From positions 1,302,001 to 1,366,000 of the forward strand of contig SRSI01000010.1 of NCBI GenBank assembly GCA_005656395.1: 64,000 bases of DNA. The letters are read 5' to 3'. Each line of letters starts with the position of its first letter. The stretch's first letter is position 1. Both the position numbers and the translations under genes were made by a program. Shown piece after piece: positions 11,474 through 22,012 of the stretch. Source of the stretch: Strongyloides papillosus (taxonomy: Eukaryota > Nematoda > Chromadorea > Rhabditida > Strongyloididae). The notes beneath the pieces are model-generated. The model had not been told where the DNA came from. It saw only the letters and a program-made list of their open reading frames with translations, and did no database searches.

Positions 11474-13016
11474 TTATAATAAACGTTGACGCTTCAAATC
11501 TTCATATGTCTTTTTATTTATAACATTACCCAAATTATCTTCATATTCTTCCTCAATTTCAGCATTCCATTTTGAAGAATCTTGTTGGATTTGTAGTTTT
11601 TCCCATAGCAACTTTGCATCTTCTGCTTTAGTTATATTTACAAAATGTGCAGAATTTTGTATTCCTAAACAACGAAGCCCATGTGAGTGTCTCCATTCGG
11701 TAAAATGCTTCTGGAAGTTTTTAGGTCCCTTGTAAACTTGATTTCCACAAATTTCACAGCTATACGGTATATTTAGTCCATGAAGCTTGTATAACCAGTA
11801 AGGAATAGGTTTTCCATCCCATCCTAATGGAAGATTTTTGGGATTATAAGGAACACCGTCGTCATTTTCTGCCTCTTCTAAAGCTTCCTCGACTGCAGCA
11901 TCATCAACCATATCTTCTTCTTCCTCAACAAATCCTCTTGCTTGTTTTCTTTGAATATTTTCTTTTGTCGCTTCAATTGGTTCCTTCAAAATAGAAGACA
12001 TTAACTTTATTTTTCTTTCCATTTGTTTTGTGAAAATTTCTTTTTTTTCATTATTAGTATCGCTATGCTTTAATAATTTTTTGTCAGATGCAATTTCATC
12101 TTTTGTTTTTCCTTTTATAACCCACAACCTTTCGGCCCTTTCTCTTAATGTACCTCCACATTTAAGGTTCAAACTTATAAGCGCTTCTTTTAATCTATTT
12201 AAACCTAAGGCCTCAAGTTCCTCTAGACTATTAAATTCATCCAAATTTAATAATCCAGATTGTTGACAAATAGATGAGGAATTTTTTTTTATTTCACTAA
12301 CAACTTTTTTATCCGATTCTTCTAATCTAGCATCGATATTAATTAAAGGTTTGGCTTTTTTAATAAAATTGTATAAATAATCATGCAACTCAATCAAATA
12401 CTTTCTGTACGAACCACTTTTCTTGGTGAGATCGGAAATTTTTTCGAAATTGTCAAAATTCGAAACATATTCAAGATATTCAATTTTCTAAAAAAGTAAA
12501 ATCATTAAATAATTTTTTTTACCTTAACATCTTTTAGATTTAAATATAATAATAATAAATTTGTCAAGTCCAAGAATTTTCCATATCCTTCTTCATCTGT
12601 AAAATCTATCATATCTCCTTCGTTCCCAATTTCTTCGTATGCCTTTTGAAATTCAACTGTTAAAGAGGGCCCTACTTCATCTGTGTTAACTTTGTAGTAG
12701 TCTTTTAGATCTTTGTAATCTTTATAAAATTCAACAAAAGGATGAGTACTCCTCATCCTATTTTTTTCACAATCCAATTTTCCTTCAGGATCATCCAAAA
12801 TATCATGAATTTGCTTAGATAGATTTATGTACCTTTCAATATATTTTCTACATTTATGTTCTGAATTTAACTTTGCTTTGTGCTAAAACAAATTAGGAAA
12901 TAAATAAAAACAATCCTTACCGTTTTATGATCTGCTAATCCTTCATCGCAGTAAGCCTTTTCAAGACGTTCTCTTTCTTCAAGATGATGACGTTGTTGCT
13001 CCAATAATGATTCCAT
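11474..13016 (-). CDS. Splicing factor 3A subunit 3 (SF3a60)
   Basis: U2 snRNP component needed for branch-site recognition in pre-mRNA splicing. Three exons: 13016..12921, 12882..12523 and 12487..11474, giving 489 residues (human about 500). The start MESLLEQQRHHLEERERLE matches the family N-terminus; an in-frame ATG 24 codons upstream was rejected because a TTTACTTTCAG acceptor lies between the two. The middle has VDFTDEEGYGKFLDL-like sequence (written here as IDFTDEEGYGKFLDL). A SAP-like segment (LEELEALGLNRLKEAL) follows, then the highly conserved YNPKNLPLGWDGKPIPYWLY and a matrin-type zinc finger (CEICGNQVYKGPKNFQKHF). The protein ends KKTYEDLKRQRLL. Confidence 0.96.
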
Positions 13017-14001
13017 GTTAATAACTCTTAAAAGAACACTGAAAGTAAAATGCACATAGACTACATTTACATTATTACAACTTTCCATTTACTTATCGTT
13101 TCAAGAATCAAAATATGGTAATTATTTTTGTTTATAAACTCACCAATAATTTGTTCCACGTAAATTGGTTTGAAAGTACTTTTTCTGTAGCTGTACAAAT
13201 ATTGCATTAATTTTTTAGAATTTCTCATTATTTAAAATAAACAATACTGGATACCATAAAAAATCATTTTTTAACTTTATTTTAAATACAATTCGTTGAA
13301 TATTGTTTATATTTATGGTAACCGAAACGAATAGAAACAATGAAGAAAGGTTTTGCTTTTATCATACAAAAAGTAAAATTACATGATCCAACATTACTGT
13401 AACGGAAATAATGAAAATATATTTCTTCTTTGGTTCATATTCAACTATTGTAAGTAGCCTTGTTTTAAAATCCGACAAGAAATAAGACTTTACATTTTCT
13501 AAATTTATTAGTTGTATATTTTGGTTAAATTATATTATTTCATGATTCAGAAAGTTTTATCATTTGTTCTTTTATAACAATTTAGAGTACAACTAAGTAA
13601 ACAAGGCATATTTTGATTTAGTAAAAATTGTTTATCTTCTGAAAACATTACTTTTAAAATGTTTGAAAATAACAACGACGCTAGTTTCAATCAAATGCGT
13701 AGAAAAAAAAATTTTTTTTTTGTTCCACAACATCATTCTTAACTAGTACACAAAAACGAAACGTTTGTTTTTCTAGAGATACATTTTTATAATTATTGTC
13801 TTTGGAAACATGTAATCGGAAAGTTATTAAGTAAATTTATTTTCCACGGATATATGAAAAAATCCAAACATATCATTGGTGAATTGGTGATTAACTAAGT
13901 TTGTTTGTCTGTAATTTTGTTTACATTTACTAGTTCTTCTATCTAGTAACCGCATAGATTTTTTATATTAATTTTTTATGTTTTTAATTTTTTTTTAAAG
14001 T
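13017..14001. promoter_or_regulatory. Intergenic region between divergent SF3A3 and PYM genes
   Basis: About 985 nt, AT-rich, with no plausible coding frame. Two divergent genes start from its ends, so it should contain both promoters. A run of T followed by TTTTTTTTAAAG lies 1 nt before the PYM ATG and is a likely trans-splice acceptor. No other motif was recognised. Confidence 0.45.
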
Positions 14002-14605
14002 ATGGGTGATGTAAGGATTAAAGCTAAAGATGGGCAAACTTATATTGCAGCTTCAAGAAGACCTGATGGTACGTGGAGAAAGGAGAGAAAGGTAAAAGAT
14101 GGCTATATTCCTCAGGTAAATATTTTTCTTTATATTAAAAGAAATTCATAATTTTTGTAGGATGAACAGCCTCGTTATGATCCTAAATTACGTTTGAATA
14201 GACCTATACGTGAAAATGACAACTCTACCATATCTTCAGTATTTTCACCTAGTAGTATGATGAAAAATAGGACTACAGCAAAAACTGTTTATAGTAACAA
14301 AGTTGCTGGTGAAAGTTTTACTTCTGGAAATTACGATATACCTGTTGCTGCGGTTGAAAAACCAAATGCTTGTATTACTGTTAAAGATCAGTATCAAAGA
14401 AAAGTATTTAACTTGCGGAAAAAAATTAATGACATCAATACATTAGTTGTACGTTTTTATTATAATGATTTGAGTTTGTTTTTTCTAGGAAAAAATTGAC
14501 AAAGGTGAAATAAAACCTCAGCCGAATCAACTTGAAAAAATCAAAAGAAGACAAGTAATTGAAGATGAGATAACAGAACTACTAAATAAAATTGAGAAAA
14601 TGTGA
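14002..14605 (+). CDS. PYM, partner of Y14 and Mago (exon junction complex disassembly)
   Basis: Ribosome-associated factor that removes exon junction complexes from mRNA by binding the Mago-Y14 heterodimer. Three exons: 14002..14115, 14161..14448 and 14489..14605, giving 172 residues. The Mago/Y14-binding N-terminus is clear: [19 protein letters not shown] followed by DGYIPQDEQPRY. The middle ~80 residues are divergent. The C-terminus has the family coiled coil ([18 protein letters not shown], then [18 protein letters not shown]). Intron positions were set so that this helix remains in frame. Length fits invertebrate PYM proteins. Confidence 0.93.
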
Positions 14606-16768
14606 TCCTTTTATAGAAAATCTATTTTTGAATCAAAATTGTATAATTGTTGGGTTTTTTCTATTAATTTTATTTTCAATTACCGATATATTAAAAATCG
14701 ATTAACCACTAATGATTTTACAATTTCATTTAATGAATAACAAACTGAATTTACAGAAATTGATTTCAAAGAAATAAATTAACCTTTTTTTCATTTTGTA
14801 ATCTTGTATAATTATTCTTAAGCCAAAAATATTTTTTTCTACTTCCCGAACTAACTGACCACTAAATTTTCGTCTTAGTATTACTAAGCATTTGAGTAGT
14901 ATAATTGTGAGGGACTCCAACAACATCACAACAAGGGTTTTGCATAACATTGAGTATTAATTTCGTTGAATTATTTTATTGTTATTCGTAGTGTTTGAAG
15001 CAAAATATAATGCCTCTATAAAATGATCTAAAAGAAGGCAATTTTCGATGAATTAAACATTACCAAGAGGTATACCATTAAATTCTTCTTTAAATTAAGG
15101 TATTTCAGTGATGACAATGATAATTTATAAAACATTAAGAGTTGATATTGTCTTCACTATCATCCACTTTTAGTATGTAATTTTTTTACATTGGACTAGA
15201 AGTTGTGTTTATTATTGAGTTAGAATTTCTTCTACACTTAAATTTTTTTGAAATAACAAATTAATAATTTACAATTCATTATTCGTTTTAATTTCTACAA
15301 TATATCGACTAAAATAATAGTAAAGACAATATTTTAACTAGTAAAATGTAGGAATCATTTCAAAAACTAATCCCTAAAAACTTCATAAATAATTGCTTTG
15401 TTTAAACACTTAAGTGATCTTCTAAATTTCCCTTCCTATTTAAACCATTAAATGAGTAGTAATTGTAGCAAAGTATAATCTAATATTAGGAGAATTTATA
15501 GTAAAGAATGAATCAAAAATTGATTCAATGTTCAATAGATTAATGTCCGTATAGCTTCTAAGTATTAATATTATACTTATTTAATAATCTAAATTATAAA
15601 TTCAATTCAATACAAATAAAAAATCTCTTTAAATTTTTTTCTTCAATGTATAACGCAATTATGTAAAAAATGATAACGTCGTATTAAATAAACATTTTTT
15701 TATAGAATATATTTACTAACTATAGTTAAGTTATTTGATATGTAAAAATTAACAAATAAGATAATTAACAACATTTTTATCAGAATTTATTAGTTAGAAT
15801 ATTATTGTTGCCAAAATAATATTATTTTATTATAATTTTTAATAATTATCTTTAATAAACGATTATGATTTTTTTTACTTTACATAATTATATGAAGTCA
15901 ATGTTTTACGTTCTTATAATGTGTTTTTTATATTACAACTTATCTCATAATACTTTGATTTATCAGTTATTATCTTACTTTTTGATAATTAAAATTTTTG
16001 TTTCATTATACTTCAAATCCTTTCTATTTTGCTAGTAAATTAACAAAAAATAATTTCTTTTAATTTCAAAATCAAGTTAAAATAGTTTTTCAATGAAGTA
16101 GAAATAAAATAAGAAGAAAGACATTACAACGAAAAAAATCCTCTTTTTCCTAATCTATTTTTTAATTTAATTATCACTAAGAACAATAATTAGGCAAATG
16201 TTTTAATTCTATAAAATGCTTATCTCAATATTAAATTGTGTGAAGACATTATATGGAAATATATTCATAGATATGATTAAAATAGTCAACTTGTTTACAT
16301 CGAAAATTTATTATTTTATATTAATCATATAAACTCTAAGTAGTTTTTATAATGTTGTGAAAGCAGAAATTTTTCAAACTCAAATTTTTCCCACCAGGAA
16401 AAATGTTTCTACTATTGTAAATATTAGTCCAATTTTTCTGAAGTTATTTTATAACTAGGTACAATGTAAAATATTGTTTTTTGATAACAAGATATTTACT
16501 ACAAAGTATCACAAGCATTTTACAATACGTAGTGTTATTTAAAGTGCTTTTGGTTTCGATTATTGCTCACTATAAAAAATTACACGTTTTTTAAAATTAC
16601 TTTAAGAAAAGTAGTAGTTTACTTATTATTTACTTAGTGATATATTATTTTACCTATACCCAATGTTCGCATTGTTTATTATAAAACATTAAAATTAATC
16701 AATTTTTAAAAGAGTTGTATGAAATTATAAATCTAGTTTTTTTTATTAAAGTTACTATTTTAGCCAAC
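14606..16768. other. Intergenic region between PYM and PDHA
   Basis: About 2.2 kb of very AT-rich DNA. The only open frame of note (minus strand, about 14726-14950, 74 codons) has no recognisable domain and looks like chance. ACTATTTTAG five nt before the PDHA ATG is a likely splice acceptor, either cis from an unseen 5' exon or trans. Confidence 0.4.
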
Positions 16769-17971
16769 ATGAATTTTTTAAATCGCTCTACAACTGGAAT
16801 TTCATTAATACACACCCGTTCACTTGCAAATAGTTCTACTTTTAATGTTAAGCCATTCAAACTCCACAAACTTGATAAAGGACCAAATACTGAATCAGAA
16901 TTAACAAGAGAAGATGGTTTAAAATACTACAAAGAAATGCAGACAATTAGACGTCTTGAAACCGCTGCTGGTAACTTATATAAAGAAAAAAAAATCAGAG
17001 GATTTTGCCATCTTTATACTGGTCAAGAAGCATGCGCTGTTGGTATGAAATCAGTTCTTGAACCTGATGATGCTGTTATTACGGCTTATCGTTGTCACGG
17101 ATGGGTTCATTTAATGGGAGCTTCTATTGCTAGTGTTTTAGCTGAATTAACAGGAAATGTTAATGGTAATGTTTACGGAAAAGGTGGTTCTATGCATATG
17201 TATGAAAAAAATTTCTATGGCGGTAATGGAATTGTTGGTGCTCAACAGGCTTTAGGAACAGGAGTTGCATTTGCTATGAAATATAACAATAAACCAAATA
17301 TTTGCTTAACTCTTTATGGAGATGGAGCTGCTAATCAAGGACAACTTTTTGAATCTGCTAATATGGCAGCATTGATGAATCTCCCAGTTGTATATATATG
17401 TGAAAACAATGGTTATGGTATGGGAACTTCAGTTCAACGTTCTTCTGCTTCAACAGAATATTATACACGTGGAGATTATATACCAGGAATTTATGTTGAT
17501 GGTATGGATATTCTTGCTGTTCGTGAAGCAATTAAATTTTGTAAAGAATATTGTGCTTCTGGTAATGGACCATTGATGCTTGAAATGGCTACTTATAGAT
17601 ACACTGGACATTCTATGTCTGACCCAGGCACAAGTTATAGAACTCGTGATGAAATCCAAAATGTAAGAAAAACAAGAGATGCTATTACAGGCTTCAAAGA
17701 TCGTTTAATTACTTCAGATCTCGCAACAGAGGAAGATTTAAAGGCCATTGATAAGGAAGTTAGACAGTTAGTAGATGAAGCTGTTAAAGTAGCTACAAAT
17801 GGACAAATAGTTCCAGACGAAGCTTTATACACTGATGTTTACTATAATACCCCAAATGTTTACATTCGTGGAACAACTTTGGAATCATCGAAAGTTCAGG
17901 ATTTCACCACAACCGACGAACTTTTAACTTCTAGAGGAATACCAACAATAAAATTTGGTGAAGCACAATAG
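16769..17971 (+). CDS. pdha-1: Pyruvate dehydrogenase E1 component alpha subunit, mitochondrial
   Basis: Thiamine-diphosphate enzyme that decarboxylates pyruvate as the first step of the pyruvate dehydrogenase complex in the mitochondrial matrix. Single exon, 400 residues. The N-terminal ~25 residues are Ser/Arg-rich and lack acidic residues, as in a mitochondrial presequence. The ThDP motif runs from YGDGAANQGQLFESANMA to ICENN. The regulatory phosphorylation loops are intact: MGTSVQRSSAS (site 3) and YTGHSMSDPGTSYRTRDE (sites 1 and 2), so control by PDH kinase is plausible. The frame reads open for 18 codons upstream, but only from a TTG; the ATG at 16769 follows a splice acceptor and gives the expected presequence. 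Confidence 0.97.
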   Translation: MNFLNRSTTGISLIHTRSLANSSTFNVKPFKLHKLDKGPNTESELTREDGLKYYKEMQTIRRLETAAGNLYKEKKIRGFCHLYTGQEACAVGMKSVLEPDDAVITAYRCHGWVHLMGASIASVLAELTGNVNGNVYGKGGSMHMYEKNFYGGNGIVGAQQALGTGVAFAMKYNNKPNICLTLYGDGAANQGQLFESANMAALMNLPVVYICENNGYGMGTSVQRSSASTEYYTRGDYIPGIYVDGMDILAVREAIKFCKEYCASGNGPLMLEMATYRYTGHSMSDPGTSYRTRDEIQNVRKTRDAITGFKDRLITSDLATEEDLKAIDKEVRQLVDEAVKVATNGQIVPDEALYTDVYYNTPNVYIRGTTLESSKVQDFTTTDELLTSRGIPTIKFGEAQ

Positions 17972-19820
17972 ATGTTAATTTAGATTTATATTCATTAAGG
18001 AGATGTTTGAATTTACTACAAACGAAATAATAAAAATTTTATTTTTCTTATCTTTAGTAATTTCTTAGCGTTTGAAAATTAGTTACTCTTTTATTTTTTT
18101 AGAATTTGAGTTGTTTGCTTTAGCAAATTTTCACTTGTATTGTTGGTTTTTATATATTTATTGAAGCATACAAAATAAATAGTATTTTATGAATAAATTT
18201 TATATTTCTAAACATAAAATGTTGATTTAAAAGTAAAAAAAAATGTAAATTACTTTTGGTCGTAAGTAAATTACTTTCATTTAAAATAATAAATTCATCA
18301 TGACTTGAAATAGTTTTTTAGAAAAATAAGCAGAAAGAGGTTTAAAGAGGCAACTTTGAGATTTTTAAACAAAAAAAATTAAAGTACATTACATTATTCA
18401 TGTTTATACTATATTTTTGATGTATTAGTTATGTTAATTTCATTGTTTTTTTCTCTACAAGTAAAAGTTGAACACCAAACTCAAGCGATTGTAATTGCAA
18501 AGAAATTCTGTGTGAATTCTCATTATGGTATTGGTGATATTGTTTGTTCTATGTCTCATATCTTAAAAAAAATGAAAATTGTACTTGAGCCGTTCTTAAA
18601 AAGCTCATAAAATAATTGTAGTTTATAAAATATGGCAGAAATATAAGAACTCATATATTGAATTTGTAAAATAGTGTATAATCCCTACATAATGTTATAA
18701 ATAAAATTTTTTGATTTATTTAATGATTGTCTAAGTAAAAAAGTTCACATTTTTTTATTGAAATAAAAATATAACATAATTTTTTATATAAAATTTAAAT
18801 AATTTAAACAATTAAAAAAGTGCTGGACTTCAAGCAAAATTTGCCTTTTTACTAATACAATTTAAATAAAACTGATTGCATTAATTATCATTGTCGTTAA
18901 AGACTACCAATAAACCTATGACTTATATAGAACCTTTAAATTTCGTAATATTCAATAATAGAGAAAACGTCATCTAAAAAGTGTGGACTTTGCACTTTCA
19001 TACGTATACGTCAAATCATCACCTCAAAGTGATTTTTTTAATTTTATGGAAAAAGCTCACTCCTCCAAAAGTGTTATATATCACAAGTAAAAACATTTAT
19101 TCTTATCGAATTTAACATTTGAACTTTAACCTTTATTCTCTAAGACTATTTGTTATATGAATAGAATTATCTAGAACCCAGACAAAACACTACTCCAAAT
19201 TTTACCCCTTGCTATTGCTTCTAGAAAATTTTTTCTTAAAGTATATAAGTTATCAGATTTGAAATACCGTGTCATTTTGACGTTATTGTCGTGCACTTTA
19301 CATTTTATCGTATTTTTAGACATCGTACAATTGTAAGTAGTATTTTTTTTCACTTTCGGTGTTTGTGCTACTTCTGTTAATCGTATTTCTGCTTTTATAA
19401 TAATTTTATCCTTTTAGTAGTTACATATAGACTAATTTGTAATGTTAATGAAATAAATATCATCTATATATCATAATGAATAGAATTACAATGTTTGTAA
19501 AATTTTTTTTGATGATATAATGCGAATGATATATTGTACTTTACCAGATATAGAAAGACATTTTCAAAAAGTAATTTACCTCTGGTACCACGTTCTGTAC
19601 GATGGTTCTTTTATAAGGTATCAATTGTTCTAGTGATTTTGGCCAATACCATTCCTTTACATACTTTAGACGTGAAATATTTTAGAAATATCAAGCCATC
19701 TTTCCGCTACTGTTTTTTTTACGAATAGTTATGATTTTTCTCGTTCAATTTTATTTAATCTAACGTGATGAATTAGTATCTTTATCATATTACTGATATT
19801 AACCTTTTTTTTGTTTTAGG
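17972..19820. other. Intergenic region between PDHA and the zinc-finger gene
   Basis: About 1.85 kb, AT-rich. Two open frames of about 60 codons (minus strand 19171-19353, plus strand 19534-19728) begin at non-ATG codons and match nothing, so they are treated as chance. TTTGTTTTAG directly precedes the next gene's ATG. Confidence 0.4.
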
Positions 19821-22012
19821 ATGTGTACTTTTATTGATATAAGTCGTCAAATATTAGATGAGTATAATGATGACGAAACGAAGAAGTTCTGCTTATTCTG
19901 TAATAAAGTCCCGAATATTAAAGAAACATTGAAAGAGCATATATCTTGGCACATGAGATACAAGCCTATTAAATGTAAGACGTGCAATAGTACTTTTGAG
20001 TCACAAAGACTTTTTGAAGCGCATTGTAAAAAGGCGTTGAAAGAGGGAAGGTCACCTTGTGCACAAAGTTACAGTAAATCAGAAAACATCTGGATTGAAA
20101 GTATGGTGCACATAATGACTAGTTATTCCCAGAATATTGCCCGAGGTATTATCAGGAAAAAAATGGCAAAAAATCCTAGAGTCTTCATGGTGGATGATAT
20201 CGGAGGGCATTTATGTGACATTTTGGCAGGACGACCAATAGAAGATGACGTCGTTGTAAATAGTATTAGTGGATTTTTGGCTACGGACGGCCCAGACAGT
20301 TCGCTTTTCCGACAAACTATGGGGAACTTGAGTAAAATTTGGACATCAGCTCTTAGTAAATATGAGAGGAGTAAGTCAAGAGCCACCAAAAGGAGTTTAT
20401 CAAAAAATAAGGATTTAGAAAAAGATGATGCAGTTAAAAATGCTCCCATGGAAATGTTATATCGTTTTGCTGACGCCAGTCGCCTTGATGACTTAGAATT
20501 CAAAGCTTTGGAGTGTATCAAGGACAACTGTTACATGTGTGATGAGAGTTATGGGACCGGGAACCTAAAGATACAACATATCATTGAAAAGCATATGGGT
20601 TTGGGGGATTTCCAACCATTTTCGTGCCGGCTTTGTAGTGATTGTGGCAATAATGTGTTGTTTGCTTCTGTGGACTTATTTGGAAGACACCTCCGCATGG
20701 AACATCCGAATGAATATAAACATTACGAATCTACTCCAAAAGATTCGAATTACACATTTGAGGAATTAATTATTGTGGATGACAGACACCACGACTTTGC
20801 CGGCAAGTACAATAACGCGTTCTCAAAATGTTTTAGACAAAATGGTAAAAGAAAGTTTCCTGCAAATGGGAGATCTGATTGCAAAAAGCCTAAAGTTATA
20901 GTAATAGATGAAGAAGATGAAGGTACTTCTCCAGCAAATGGCGCTGATTCGTCTGATCTTTTAGGCGATATTTTAGGAGGTAGGATCATATTTTAAATTA
21001 CTAATTGTTTACTTAAATAAAATTTTTAGATATAAGAAAAACTCCACGTTCTGACAAGACTGAAACTCCCAAGGTTAGTAATAAGGAAAAGAAGCAGAAA
21101 TCAGTGGATATCATTGAAGTTGTTGAATGTATCTCTCATAGAGATGATGTAAATACTCCAGTGGATAATATTGATAAATCGTCAGACTTTGGCGATAAAT
21201 TAAAAACTATTCCATCTGAAAAAGGATGTGTTAACCAAAAAAAATGTCCAACAGATGGTATAACAGAGGAAGATGGACTTTTCTCTAAAAGGAAAAACTT
21301 ACCAAATGATTTGCCAGCGGAAACTCTTCAAATGGATAATCGTTCAAAGATAAAACCTTTTATTGATGGATTGAATAGTTCTAAAGGCAAAAAAATTCCA
21401 GTGAAGTCAACAGCAAGTAAAATTGGCAAGACAGAAGTAGTTAGCCAAAGAAGTCCTTTCTTAAGAAGGAAAAGTACAGCATACAATGGATATTTATTTT
21501 GTATCAAGCGATGTGATAAGAAATGTGAAAGCTGTGACAACCCGGTTATTCTAAAATCTAAGAAAGTTATTTGTTGCGAAAACAAACCGTGGTATTTGAA
21601 TTTTAGTACTCCTTTTTGGTATCTTTTAAGCTCACGTCACATAGATAGTATGTTGGAGTCAACTAATATGCCACAATCTTGTCAATTATGCTCCAAAAAG
21701 TTCGCCAAAGGTGGTGGTGGAATGATTAAACATGTTGTTGAGGAGCATCTTTCTTTGAAAGGATTTCTATTAAAATGCCGTCTTTGTGATCAAGAAGCTA
21801 ACGACATAACTGACCTTGTTCATCACTGGAGCGTTGTTCATAATTCAACTGGAATGTCGTTCTCTAACAATTTGGTTTGGCGATGTCCCTCTATTTCTAC
21901 GACATATCCAGATAGCTATTCAATTGAAGTAACTAAGGAGTCTGCTTTAAAAATTGAAAAATATGTAAGGAAATTTGTTAAGTGTTTTCCTCTCGTGAAA
22001 ACACAGTTATAG
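19821..22012 (+). CDS. Orphan protein with C2H2-like zinc fingers in paired modules
   Basis: Not recognised as a named gene. Two exons: 19821..20979 and 21030..22012, giving 713 residues. C2H2-like units come in pairs. Pair 1 has C24/C27/H40/H44 followed by a degenerate unit at C52/C55/H68. Pair 2 has C237/C240/H253/H258 and C269/C272/H290/H295. Pair 3 has C604/C607/H621/H626 and C636/C639/H652/H657. In pairs 2 and 3 the second finger begins with CRLC after a similar spacer (KHMGLGDFQPFSCRLC versus EHLSLKGFLLKCRLC), suggesting an internal duplication. A Cys-rich patch lies at about 544-569, and the linker around 350-440 is acidic and Lys-rich. A nuclear nucleic-acid-binding role is plausible but inferred. 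The exons look somewhat richer in G+C than neighbouring genes. TTTTAG lies one nt before the ATG. Confidence 0.8.

Noticed and set aside
14726..14950. 74-codon minus-strand frame as a gene
   Set aside because: No domain, no splice acceptor at the start, composition typical of chance frames in AT-rich DNA.
16715..16768. N-terminal extension of PDHA
   Set aside because: It begins at TTG, is not presequence-like, and an acceptor sits between it and the proper ATG.
19171..19728. Two ~60-codon frames as 5' exons of the zinc-finger gene
   Set aside because: Neither starts at ATG nor ends at a convincing in-frame donor; the zinc-finger ATG has its own adjacent acceptor.
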